A stretch of 64,000 bases of DNA, from NCBI RefSeq assembly GCF_030272615.1, contig NC_081411.1, forward strand, positions 211,624,744-211,688,743. Reading direction: 5' to 3'. Shown piece by piece: positions 10,657 to 20,630 of the stretch. Origin of the DNA: Cryptomeria japonica. Lineage: Eukaryota > Streptophyta > Pinopsida > Cupressales > Cupressaceae. Numbering within the stretch: position 1 is the stretch's first letter; every line of letters starts with the position of its first letter. Both the position numbers and the translations under genes were made by a program. The notes under the pieces were generated by a model. That model saw only the letters and a list, made by a program, of their open reading frames with translations. It was not told where the DNA came from and searched no databases.

Positions 10657-12965
10657 TGATTGTGGTTATCATGAAAGACACTGCTATAAGACGAACACTA
10701 GTAGATAATGGCTCTGGTCTTAATGTGTGTAGCATTAATCTTTTGCATAAGATGAATGTGGATACATCCTTAATTGAACCGGACTCTCATCCTATTCGAG
10801 GCTTTGATAATGTGGCTAAAACTTCATTAGGTACTATCACCTTACCCATCACAGTGGGGCCTTTTACTTTGCCTACACCTATCCATGTTATGTCGGGAAA
10901 TCTAACGTACAACTTGCTACTGGGGAGACCTTGGATTCACAGTATGCAAGCTGTCCCTTCTACATTGCATAGACAAGTTAAATTTATTTATAACAATAAG
11001 ACATATACCTTGATAGGTGATACTAATTTTCAAGCTTGTTTGCAAACATCCACTTCTAAGGGGGGTTCTTCTAAGCCGTCCTCATCTAGTGATGAATCTT
11101 TAAATAAGATACCTATCGATGAATCCTCGCTCTCCGATGATCAAAATTCTTTGGATGAGTCTGGAGCTCTTGGAGAAGATTCTTCTCGACTTGAAACTAC
11201 ACATAAGAAGGATTTTGATCCTGGGAAGATCCTCGAAGACGACGATTGGGGATCCCTTGATTTTAATCCTACCTTTGTGGGTGAATATAAGGTTCCTTCT
11301 AGAGAAATTAAAGTTGAAAAGAAGGAAGAAGCTAAAAATCATAAAGTTGAAAAGAAAGAATCAACCTTACCTGAATCTATGAGTAATAATTTTGTGGCCG
11401 CCTCTCAAACTTCTTCTCCTCACATCTCTAATTATGAAGAGTTTGATTCTTTGTCTTATGAAAAACCACCTTCTCTTCCTGAAATGGCTGATCGTTATGG
11501 TCGTGGTTTTCACATTTTTGCTAAGCATGGGTATCATGGAAAAGGTTGTGGTGCTCATGAACAAGGGATAAGAGTTCCTCTAGAGACTAATTTTCACAAT
11601 TATGCCTTTGGACTTGGCTTTAATCCCTGCAAACGTACTAAAGCTTCTAAAAGACCATGCATTAGTGTTAATGCTATCTCTACATCTTTATCAATACAAC
11701 ATCCTAAGTATATTGATGGGGATCCTTCGTGTGCCTGTGCTTTGGATGTCTTCCCTACCGACGATGCTTTAGCTAAGTTCTTGGGAGCCTATGACACTCT
11801 TCCTCGTTATCATCACAATAGGGGACTCCCTTATTGTTTGAACACTGAAGCCTATTTTGGAAAAGAGATTGATAATGACGAGATTGTGAAAGAATTCCCT
11901 CAGTTAAAGGATACTCCTCAACAAAGTAATCTTCTCATAAGTGACACCACTGATGTTAAGATGGATCCTTGCAATAAAGAGAAAGTCATTAAAATTGGGA
12001 AATGTTTGGATGAAGAGGAACAGAAACAATATGAAGAACTATTGCGTGAATTCCCTGAGATCTTTGCTTGGGCATATTCTGACATGCCTGGTATAGATCC
12101 TAAGATCGTTACTCATAATATTGTCTTAGTTCCTGATGCTAAGCCCATGAAACAAAAAATTCGAAAAATGAATCCTAAGGTGGCTCTGCTTGTTAAGGCT
12201 GAGATTGAAAAATTATTGGAGGCTGGATTTATCCGCCCTATTGACTATTCCCCATGGATTTCAAATATTGTCGCTGTGGCTAAACCAGACAACAAAATAA
12301 GAATGTGTACTGACTTTCGGGATCTAAATAAGGCTTCTTTAAAAGATGATTTCCCTCTTCCAAACATTGACATGATAGTTGATTCTACGGCAGGACATGC
12401 CTTGTTATCCTTCATGGATGGTTTTTCAGGCTACAATCAAATTTTTATTAACCCTCAAGATCAATTCAAAACTGCTTTCACCACTCCTTGGGGTACGTTT
12501 TGTTGGATAATGATGCCTTTTGGACTCAAAAACGCCGGTGCAACTTATCAACGAGCGATGACCCTTATCTTTCATGATTATATGCATAAGATTTTAGAGG
12601 ATTATGTTGATGATATTTTGGCCAAATCCTTTCTTCGCATAGATCATGTTAAAATCCTTCGTCAAATCTTTGAAAGAATTCGTAAATATCACATGCACTT
12701 GAATCCCCGAAAATGTGTTTTTGGTGTGGATAGTGGAAAACTATTAGGGTTCATAGTTTCGCATCGTGGGATTGAGGTGGATACTAAGAAAATAGATGCT
12801 ATTGTCAACATGCCACCTCCTAGAAATGTGTCTCAACTTAAAAGCTTACAAGGAAAGATTCAAGCTATTCGTAGGTTTGTGTCTCAGCTTGCGGATCGTA
12901 CCTTTCCTTTTACTCAACTTCTTAAAAAGGATATCACTTTTCAATGGAATAAGGATTGTCAGTAA
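10653..12965 (+). pseudogene. pol of element A: protease, G-patch-like, reverse transcriptase
   Basis: This open stretch covers about 770 codons. The protease active-site region reads LVDNGSGLNV near 10698 (D-N-G rather than D-S/T-G, as in many Tat elements), followed by LLGRPW. An acidic, Ser-rich linker follows. Near 11480-11640 there is a G-patch-like segment with GRGFHIFAKHGYHGKGCG. RT follows with the usual primers-grip region: IRPIDYSPW, MCTDFRDLNKA, the FGLKNAGATYQRAM block and the catalytic YVDD at 12603-12614. The frame ends at TAA 12963-12965 inside the RT/RNase H linker, where similar elements continue, so this is a premature stop. The next open stretch continues in the same frame. 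Confidence 0.92.
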
Positions 12966-13472
12966 GCATTTGAAGATTTAAAAGTATATTTGGCTAGTCC
13001 TCCTATTCTTCAACCTACCGAACCTTCTAAACCCTTCCTTCTGTATACAGCTGCTTCCTCTCATGCTCTCGCAGCATTGTTGGCACAACATGATAAAGAT
13101 GGTAAGGAATGTCCGGTTTATTACATAAGTCGTACCTTACTCGATTATGAGACCCGATATTCTGTGATAGAAAGACAAAGCTTGGCCTTGGTATTTGCAA
13201 CTTAGAAATTGAGACATTATCTTTTAAATTCAGAAGTCCATGTCATGGTAAAGTTTGATCCTTTGAAGCATCTTTTCTCTAAAACTGATTTATCAGGACG
13301 CCTAGCTAAGTGGGTTATGATGTTAACTGAATTTGACCTTAAATTTGTTTCACAAAGAGCAATTAAAGGACAAGCGTTGACTGATCACTTAGTTGAGGCC
13401 CCTTCACCTTTCTCCTTCCCTAACCCTGAGTCTTTTCCTGATGACTTCATTCTTTCTATAGAGAAAGATTAA
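12966..13472 (+). pseudogene. pol of element A: RNase H of the gypsy type
   Basis: It continues in the pol frame. It contains the RT thumb-to-RNase H segment LLYTAASSHALAALLAQ, the region YYISRTLLDYETRYSVIERQ with a conserved E, and the connection region LTEFDLKFVSQRAIKGQALTDHL. RNase H removes the RNA strand of the RNA-DNA hybrid during reverse transcription. A TAG at 13203-13205 precedes KLRHYLL, where relatives have a glutamine, so a CAG to TAG change is likely. A TAA at 13470-13472 ends the piece. The first catalytic Asp of the family (usually D-A-S) is replaced by T-A-A here, so this domain may already be inactive. Confidence 0.85.
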
Positions 13473-14840
13473 ACTTGGGAGTTATACTTTGATGGCTCTA
13501 AGTGTCGTACGGGATCGGGGGCAGGTGTTGTTCTGATTTCTCCTACAAAGAAACCCATTCCCTTATCCTATCGTCTAAATTTCCTGTGTACCAATAACAT
13601 TGCTGAGTATGAGGCTCTTATAGCGGGAATAAAAGCAGCCTTAGCTCTGAATATAAAACACATACATATCTATGGAGATTTGCAATTGATTATAAGACAA
13701 GTAACAGGAATATATCAAGCAAAACAAGACAAATTATCACAATATAAAGACCTTGCTATCTCTTTATTACAAAATTTTGATTCTTATACTATGGAACCTG
13801 TTCCTCGAAAAGATAATCGACATGCGGATGCAATGGCATGTGTGGCTTCTCTTGTATCTTTAGAGGACCCTGTGGTTGATCTTAAATTTGTTATTCACAA
13901 CCTTATTTCTCCAGCTATTGTAGACGATTCTAGCTTGGTAACATGTTGTGATTTTATAGACTCAGATGAATGGTACTCGCATATCGTAAGATATTTGACC
14001 GATGGTACCTTTCCTGATTCTGCTAATAGGAACACTAGGGCTAGAATCCGCAAGCTGTCTGCTAGGTATATCATTCTTTCTAATATCCTTTACCGAAGGG
14101 GTTATGATGGTCTTCTCCTTCGTTGTCTTAACAAGTCGGAAATCCCCGTTGCTCTTGAAGAGGCACATTCAGGTGCCTGTGGGGGGCATTTTGGGGGAAA
14201 ATCCTTAGTTCATAGATTGCTTCGTATGGGATACTATTGGCAAACTATGCAGAAGGATTCCTTTTCATTTGTTAAAAAATGTCATCAATGTCAACAACAC
14301 AATAATCTGATTCATGCTCCTGCCCAAGAACTCTATTCTCAAGTAGCTTCTTGGCCTTTTTCCGCATGGGGTTTGGATCTTATTGGTAAAATCTCTCCTC
14401 CTTCATCTCAAGGACACACCTTCATTATAACCGCAACAGATTACTTTACGAAGTGGGTAGAAGCTATTCCCCTTTTCTCTACCACTGCTGAAGTGATTTG
14501 TCAATTTCTTCTAGAAAACATCATTTCTCGATTCGGGATACCTTCTACTATTATCTCAGATAATGGGACATCGTTTAAGAACAAGGACGTGAAGAAATTC
14601 CTCGAGAAGTATCATATCAAACATCGATTTTATACACCATACTATCCTCAGTCAAATGGTCAAGCTGAATCATCCAATAAGATAATTGAACAAATTCTTC
14701 GCAAAACCGTGAATAAGCATGGTAAGGATTGGAGTAACCAGCTAATCTATGCTCTTTGGGCTTACCGAACGAGTGTACGAATTGCCACAGGAACTACTCC
14801 TTATAATCTTGTTTATGGTGCTGACGCTATTATGCCTTAA
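13473..14840 (+). pseudogene. pol of element A: second RNase H and integrase core
   Basis: It directly follows the stop, in the same frame. The first 130 residues form a second, archaeal-like RNase H: ELYFDGSK, then NNIAEYEALIAGI, then IYGDLQLI, with D, E and D as expected. This duplicate RNase H marks the Tat lineage. The integrase follows: the zinc-binding part has H, H and CHQC (near 14164-14290), and the catalytic core has D at 14376, D at 14559 and E at 14667, the last two 35 residues apart. Integrase inserts the cDNA into chromosomes. The frame ends at TAA 14838-14840 in front of a conserved ELEIPS block, so this too is a premature stop. Confidence 0.92.
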
Positions 14841-15230
14841 GAGCTAGAGATTCCATCACTTAGGGTTTCTCTCAAAGGTATAGTAGATGATGACTCTTAT
14901 AGAGAACAACAACTTCAACAGCTTGAGATGCTTGATGAACAGCGTATAAACGCTCTTGAGCATATTCAAGCGTATCACAAAACTCTACAACGAATCTATA
15001 ATGATAAGGTTATTCAACGTTCCTTCTCAGTAGGTGACTTAGTCCTTTATGAGAATCAGCGCAATGTGAATGCCTTACCTGCAGAAAAGGGAAAATTTAG
15101 TCCTAATTGGCTTGGACCATATATCGTTATTGAGGATTATGGATCAGGTGCTTACAAAATAGTGGATGTAGATGGTACGCCTCTTAAAGAACCTATCAAT
15201 GCTATGCACTTGCGTAGATATTATGCTTAA
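14841..15230 (+). pseudogene. pol of element A: integrase C-terminal domain
   Basis: It stays in frame 0 and ends at the natural stop at 15228-15230. ELEIPSLRVSL is followed by a helical segment and the GPY/F-like motif in KFSPNWLGPYIVIEDYG, then the usual end NAMHLRRYYA. This domain binds DNA during integration. No chromodomain follows, which fits the Tat lineage. Confidence 0.88.
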
Positions 15231-15835
15231 TTCTTCATTCCTTATTTATCTTTTTTTCAATTTTTCAACATTCGATAATATGTTAGTGTCTCTTAATTAA
15301 AGCAAAATAGAATTAAATGTTATGTTGTTTAATCTATATTGCTTCGTTCCTAACAAGCATGTTTCTTTACTTCATGGTTTGTCTTGAATTCATTTATGTA
15401 AGTTGTAAAAGATTTACATTTCCATTATGCTAGCATATTATACAGTGTCGTTATGTGTTAAGTAGAATCGTATCATGTTGTGTTTAAGTTCAAAATTAAA
15501 TCACATTAGTTATATGATTCTTAGACTTAATGCATATTTCTTCCTTATCATCAATGTTGTACTTGATTAAATATTTTAATTAAGTCACACATGTATCAAT
15601 TTAATCATGGAGCATTGAGAAATCAATCGCATGGAAATTAAATTCTGAACATACATGTACATTTACCAGATGTATTAGATTTAATCAAAACAAAACATAC
15701 ATTGTTTTAAGCATTAAAGATAACACATTTGAGACAAAAGAGAAGCATGTGTATATACATATATATATGTGTGGATCGTATACAAATATAGGTCACTGTA
15801 TATCCAAAATGTGACCTCTCTTTTACATCATAAAA
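15231..15835. other. Spacer between integrase and antisense gene
   Basis: A+T-rich, no coding signature on either strand. A short TATATA run lies near 15755. For the antisense gene it would be the 3' flank and could contain its poly(A) signal. Confidence 0.6.
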
Positions 15836-16269
15836 TCATCTCCTATCCCTAGGGCTAGTGGCTGGAGAATGTCGACTGGATGCTCCCTCCTGATCTGGCC
15901 GTGAAGGTGGACCCATGGGTGTGTAGTGTGATACAGATCGTGAGTGACTCCGAGAGGAACTCCTGCGATCCCTATCCATAAGGATCGCGCGATAGGTGGT
16001 AGCCTCGGTCTGAGCCGTTGCTAGATCTCGTCGCGCCTGCTGGAGGTCCTCTGATAGGACTCTCTCTCTCTCTGTCGCGCCTACTGGAGGTCCTCTGATA
16101 GGACTCTCTCTCTCTCCCTCCATATATCTACCTATACTCAGAATGGGAAAAACAAATCCTCATGCCAACCCGCGTTCCCTCGAGGCCTATAGGCAATCTG
16201 TGAGGAACTGGGGATCTGTGCTATCATGGAAATATCTGTCATTGCCTGCTGAATCAGGGAACGCCATTC
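15836..16269 (-). CDS. Probable 3' exon(s) of antisense PMD gene
   Basis: Read on the minus strand, a good acceptor (ATGTGCAG before GAATGG) lies at 16270. The open frame after it begins EWRSLIQQAM and runs about 43 codons to a stop. A second frame from 16123 encodes a Glu/Arg-rich coiled-coil-like part (RERVLSEDLQQARRDLATAQ) and a Ser/Arg tail containing RSSSRSHSRSVSHYTPMG, ending at 15836. The two parts are in different frames, so either another intron or an indel lies between them. A tandem 44-bp duplication at 16030-16117 falls in this exon. I cannot fix the splice pattern. Confidence 0.5.
16030..16117. repeat. 44-bp tandem duplication in antisense exon
   Basis: Two copies (16030-16073 and 16074-16117) differ at about two positions. 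The unit contains GGAGGTCCTCTGATAGGACT and a CT run. The length is not a multiple of three, so the duplication changes frame, yet both copies are open on the minus strand. Confidence 0.85.
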
Positions 16270-16340
16270 CTGCACATTAGCTATGGTAGTAGAATAGATT
16301 TTTTGTTAGTACCATTTTATATCATCCAAACATCAATCAA

Positions 16341-18011
16341 TCAATATAAACCTACTATACCTGGATCTCCCTCACGCCAGTAGGGATCATGATATGGTAG
16401 TATCTGTGCCTGGGAACCGCTAGGCTCCCCTCGCTCGAATAATCTATCCACGATGGGTGTAGGCTGGACAGTACTAGGGACAGGCCTCCGTATCGCCTCA
16501 TGTTCCCCCTGTTGGGGAATAAGAGGTGGATCTAGTGCTATGGTATCGTCTCCTGAATGGTGGGGAGCTACATCTGACTCCTCCTCATCATCTCTATCCT
16601 CCTCCTCGTCATCCTCCTCGTCATCCTCATCCTCGTCCTCATCCGCATCATCACCTGCATCTCCCTCGTCCTCCTCTCTATCTGTATCCTTCTCCTCCTC
16701 CTCGGCACTGGGCTGATTGCCTGTAGGTGGATCAGGATCTCCCGCCTCCTCATGACCCTCTCCCTCCTCTGCCTCCTCTGACCTGGATCCCTGGTTCTCA
16801 TCTGGGTCTCCATGTCTCCATGGGCCTGGATAGCCTGTCGGATGATCTGGTGGAAAGATAGGACCTGGATATGATCTCATAAACCATGAGACGTACCTCC
16901 GCTGTGCTCCAGGCTCTGCAGAATAATCAGTGACTACATCCTGATCAGATCCCTCTAAGTCTGTAGTCTCGATGTCATCTATCGTCGGTCTCGCTACTGC
17001 TCTAGGTCTGGGAAGGACCCCTGAGTGTCGAGTATAGATGGGCACATCGGCTGGAACACACTGCTCTAGCCCGAACTGCCTCCGTACTCGGTCGAAGTAG
17101 AAAGGGACTATGATGTGTGCATATCGTCCCCGCAGTAGGCGGTTCCTCTGTAGACATGCTAATTGTCTCTCCATACCATCCCATCTGTGCATCCGTAGGT
17201 AAGGTCTCCACACTGTCACCTCGGCTGTCACTCTGTCAAAAATCACTCTCCAATATAACAAATCTCCAAATCTCCACTCGCTGGTAAGTGGATAAGCGAA
17301 CACCCTAGGTCGCTCGCTCGCTGTACTCAGCGGAAAGCCGATGGGCCTGGTGCATGTGAAGTGCTCTAAAATCCACACCTGCAGAAGTGTGCATGTCATC
17401 AAACTACAACCCTGTCCAAATACATACTCCTCAAGGTTGTGATAGAGATGTGCAAGCATACTCCGACCCCAAGCATACACTCTCCTGTGTCTCTCCATCG
17501 CTCTGATACACCATGTGATACCCCCATGCATGTGCGTGCCTCGCCCATTAGGGCAGATGGCTAGTGCTATGATGGCTATCATAAGGCGTCTCAGAAGGGG
17601 TACCTCCCCTGTAGGATGTAAGAGCCAGCTGACCATGATGCGACCTCTCGTCTCGCTCGACATGACTCTCCCTATGCAATACACCTACTCTCTCTGATGA
17701 TCCTCCACTAACCGATCGGTCACGTATGTAACAGTCGCCCCTCTGATAGGAAGATGAAGTATACGGTACACATCCTCGAGTGTGACCGTCAGCTCCCCTA
17801 CTGGAAGGTGAAAAGTGCATGTGTCAGGATCCCATCGCTCCATCAATGCCATCAGCATCGCAGGATGGAACCGAATGGCCGGCATGAGGATCACATACCA
17901 TAATCCTACTATCAACAGTGTGTCTCTCTCTGACTGAGTCAGCCGCGAAATCTGATCTTGCAAACTGCGAAGAATATGTCCCGCTGTATGCTCTCTCATG
18001 TACGGAAGGCC
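16341..18011 (-). CDS. Antisense plant-mobile-domain (PMD) protein, main exon
   Basis: On the strand opposite to pol, about 557 codons read through with one in-frame TAG (17687-17685). The first part has the PMD signature: ALMERWDPDTCTFHLPVGEL, then TLEDVYRILHLPIRG. After the stop come YAWGRSMLAHLYHNL and LLQVWILEHFTCTRP, again as in PMD proteins. An extremely acidic Glu/Asp stretch lies at 16570-16690. The C-terminal part is Pro-rich. PMD proteins include the nuclear MAIN/MAIL family, which acts in genome stability and transposon silencing, and PMD genes are also carried by transposons. Upstream on the same strand lies a small first exon joined by a GT-AG intron. Role in the element is unknown. 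The in-frame TAG may be a late mutation. Confidence 0.82.
17685..17687 (-). other. In-frame TAG within PMD exon
   Basis: The frame is open on both sides of this codon and protein similarity continues across it. It is therefore a nonsense mutation, or a readthrough site, and not a domain border. Confidence 0.7.
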
Positions 18012-18344
18012 CTACAACACAAAAAAACATAACCGTAATCAGTACTCGATCATCAAAATCGCTAATGCAAACTGTTGAACATCGTGTGCTAGTCCTGAAA
18101 CCTCTCGCCAAGCCCTGATTGGGGACCATAGTGTCCTGTCAGGGACCATGGTGCCCTGAGGGGACCATGGTGCCCTGAGGGGACCATGGCGCCCTATCAG
18201 GGACCATGGCGCCCTGGGGGGACCAGGGCGCCCCACAGGGACCATGGTGCCCTGGGTGGGCCCCGGTCAGCCTTCAGGGCCTGCATACGATCACAGAAAA
18301 GTCAACATGCAAAAAATCAAAAGTCAAACGTTCAGTCAACTCAC
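18012..18344 (-). other. Intron 1 of antisense PMD gene
   Basis: The donor is GAG/GTGAGTT at 18344 and the acceptor is TTTTTTTGTGTTGTAG/G ending at 18012, both close to plant consensus. Exon 1 has exactly 27 codons and exon 2 opens in phase with GGCCTTCCGTAC, so splicing gives one continuous frame. The intron contains a seven-unit minisatellite. It can only be read as an intron on the minus strand, so the gene must be transcribed antisense to the element. Confidence 0.75.
18121..18265. repeat. Seven-unit G+C-rich minisatellite in intron
   Basis: Units of 19-21 bases follow GGGACCATGGTGCCCTGAG, with variants such as GGGACCAGGGCGCCCCACA. The core GGACCAGGGCGCCC is the reverse complement of the LTR minisatellite core in the same element (9495-9590). 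Confidence 0.9.
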
Positions 18345-18425
18345 CTCGTCCAGTGGCTCGTCGTCGATCACGGCCTGGCGCAGGATCTCGATCCTCGTGG
18401 GACGCTCCGGTCGTCGTGAAGGCAT
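18345..18425 (-). CDS. First exon of antisense PMD gene
   Basis: An ATG at 18425-18423 opens 27 codons: a basic start MPSRRPERPTRIEIL followed by an acidic end DDEPLDE. The exon stops exactly at a consensus donor. The sequence upstream on this strand is A+T-rich with TATATA near 18509-18514, a possible promoter. The start is chosen because it is the first ATG in frame with the PMD exon after splicing. The exon is short and therefore less certain than exon 2. Confidence 0.65.
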
Positions 18426-18992
18426 GATGATGGCTATGTGGGCTCCGCTATACTGAATAGTACTCTGAAATCGATAAAGTGACGAATACAAATGTCACTT
18501 TCGAGGTATATACTTTCGTTCATTTATTCTTACTTTTTGAAACCCTAATTTTCCTCTACCATTCATTTTATCATAACTTGGGTTTGGGAGATGCGATTTT
18601 CGAGCCGTTTGTTGCGTTGGAATTGTATTTTCCTTCCCCTACTCTCGGGATGTTCCAAAAAGTGCTCTGATGAAGCCTATTTAGTGAACACCCCTCATCA
18701 ATACTACCTTACACAATTTGTTGCAAGTAAACATGCTAACCTATTTCACCTCCCTAATAAGCAAGTCGAAACAGGGGGGGCATATAGCTACTCACAGATT
18801 TCATCACTTTCCCTAGTAAGCATTAGGTGATTTTGTGATCTAACGTGTGTTTTGTAGGGTGTGGTTCCTAACTGTGTACTGCAGATGCCGCTGGGGGCTT
18901 CGTCCGACAACTTATGGATATATCCTTTTTCAAATAATGTTTACTTTCTGTACTTTAGCTTGCATATGCACGTAGTACTCATATGACCGCTA
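18426..18992. other. Spacer between antisense gene start and 3' LTR
   Basis: No coding sequence recognised on either strand. It would hold the promoter of the antisense gene (a TATATA lies near 18509) and the end of the element's sense transcript leader to the polypurine tract. Confidence 0.55.
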
Positions 18993-19006
18993 AAGTGGGG
19001 GCTAAA
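18993..19006 (+). promoter_or_regulatory. Polypurine tract of element A
   Basis: AAAGTGGGGGCTAAA immediately precedes the 3' LTR. The polypurine tract primes plus-strand DNA synthesis. The same string occurs before the 3' LTR of element B (24791-24804). Confidence 0.8.
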
Positions 19007-20625
19007 TGTAACGTCATAAATTGTACGCACTTGCTAAAGCAGTACAATTTAACACCTAGTTTAGCACCTGCCTTGGCACAGTTGCACTTTGCATTGCATT
19101 TCCCCTTTAGCACTTAATTAATCAAATTAATTAGGTCTAAGGTCCTATTTCATCATTCTCTACATCATAAAGTTGGGCCCTTTCACTAAACCGTGCCCTT
19201 CGCATTTTATTCCTCCAATACATCACTCAATCAAAAACCCTAATTAAGTCCTATTTCGAACTTGGGGGCTTGGTTTCGGGGTCAAAACATCTCGAAATCA
19301 CCTGTAACTTCGGGATTCTCTCTAAAATCATCATATCCGACGGCCCTGAAAATTTGGTGAAAAGTTGTCGGGATCGTGGCGCCCAGAGTGCACACGGTCC
19401 CGGACATTTTTCCCGAAATTTTAGGAGCGCGATCCAATCATAAAATAAAGCTTAACCCCAAGAAATTGGTGGGATATTCAATCTCTAGGTCGGCCAAAAT
19501 ACAAATTTACGATCTAGGGTTTCATACATAAGAGCTCTCTTTCTTCATTTGAAGGGATCCGAATTTTGTTTTCAGGAACTTCATATGCAGCGAAAGAGCA
19601 GATCTTTGAAGACTTCAACATCTTACAACATCCTTCTATCAAGCATCTATCAAATTCATTCATCCACTTAGGGCTTGGAAGACATTGAAGAACAATAGGA
19701 GATTACCGACTGAAGATTGGCTTGTACTCCTCCCTTGAGGGTTGGGTATGATTTCATGTTGTTTTCATGTCTTTACATAAGCTTCAATACATCATTTATT
19801 CATGCTTTAGATCACTTTGCATCTTGATTTAGAGCATTTACGTTATCATTTACAAGCAATTAGGGTTTACTTTCTAGGTTGCTCTAGTTTGCTTTCTTGC
19901 ATTTTAGGACCTTGCACACACACTAGGTTGGCACACACAATACATTTTACAAAACAACTTGGCTATTCGTGGAGGTGGAAATCATCGAAGTGGGGGTTTG
20001 ACTAAGGCAAAACCCTTTATAGCCGCCCATACCCCCCTTTTCAGATATCATTGCAGGTTTCGGGATTCAGACGACGCTGCGGGATACAGATCCGGAGAGA
20101 GAAGGTCAAGACAGCACTCTGTATCAAATTGCAGAGCAGAAGACTGGGACAGGGGCGCTGGGCGCCCTGGTCCTGCCAGGACAGGGGCGCTGGGCGCCCT
20201 GGTCCTCCAGACAGATAGCTTTCCAACAGTGTTCCAGAGTGCAGAACAGCAGTTTCCGGTGCAGTTTTCAGGACAGTGGCGCCCGCGCCCCCGTCCCGAA
20301 CATTTTCAGTCCGATTTTGACTCCGGGTACACATCTGCATTCTTATTTCATCCTTGTATTTACAGCTATTCATTGTTTAATCTCAATTCTGCAATCTTGT
20401 TATTAGTTCATACTTGCATTTTGGGATTAGGGTTTGAACTTGCATTACTTGATCTTACAATTTCAACAAGGGAATAGAAATCCTAATAGATATCCCGTGG
20501 CTCTCTCTTTCACAAAAAGAAGTAGCCAATTGTGTGATATCTATAGGCTCTTTCGTATTCCGTAATGTGTGTCAAAAGGTAGGATTAGGGCATGATTAAC
20601 CTAGTCTCGCTTTTTCCCCCACACA
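19007..20625 (+). mobile_element. 3' LTR of element A, complete
   Basis: 1,619 bases from TGTAACGTC to CCCCCACACA, followed at once by CTAAT. It is complete at its right end, unlike the 5' copy. It contains two minisatellite units (20145-20209). Confidence 0.93.
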
Positions 20626-20630
20626 CTAAT
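20626..20630. repeat. Target duplication of element A, right copy
   Basis: CTAAT, identical to 8352-8356. Confidence 0.9.

Larger units (their letters stand above)
8357..20625 (+). mobile_element. Element A: Ty3/gypsy retrotransposon, Tat lineage
   Basis: This 12.27-kb element is bounded by LTRs that start TGTAACGTCATAAATTG and, at the right end, finish CCCCCACACA. A CTAAT target duplication lies on both sides. Internal order is the gag C-terminus, protease, G-patch-like segment, RT, RNase H, a second RNase H, integrase, an antisense PMD gene, the polypurine tract AAAGTGGGGGC at 18993 and the 3' LTR. RT before integrase is the gypsy order. The second RNase H and the antisense extra gene are features described for the plant Tat lineage. 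The LTRs differ at a few dozen sites plus one minisatellite unit. The element has lost the LTR end, the primer-binding site and the gag N-terminus, and pol has four in-frame stops, so it cannot now move on its own. Confidence 0.93.

Noticed and set aside
10653-10658. TGATG stop/start overlap between gag and pol of element A as a reinitiation signal
   Set aside because: The pol frame is open upstream of this point and carries likely coding sequence, so a small indel is the simpler explanation.
16453-16726. Plus-strand frames encoding runs of Ser or His/Pro
   Set aside because: They mirror the Glu/Asp-rich part of the antisense PMD gene.
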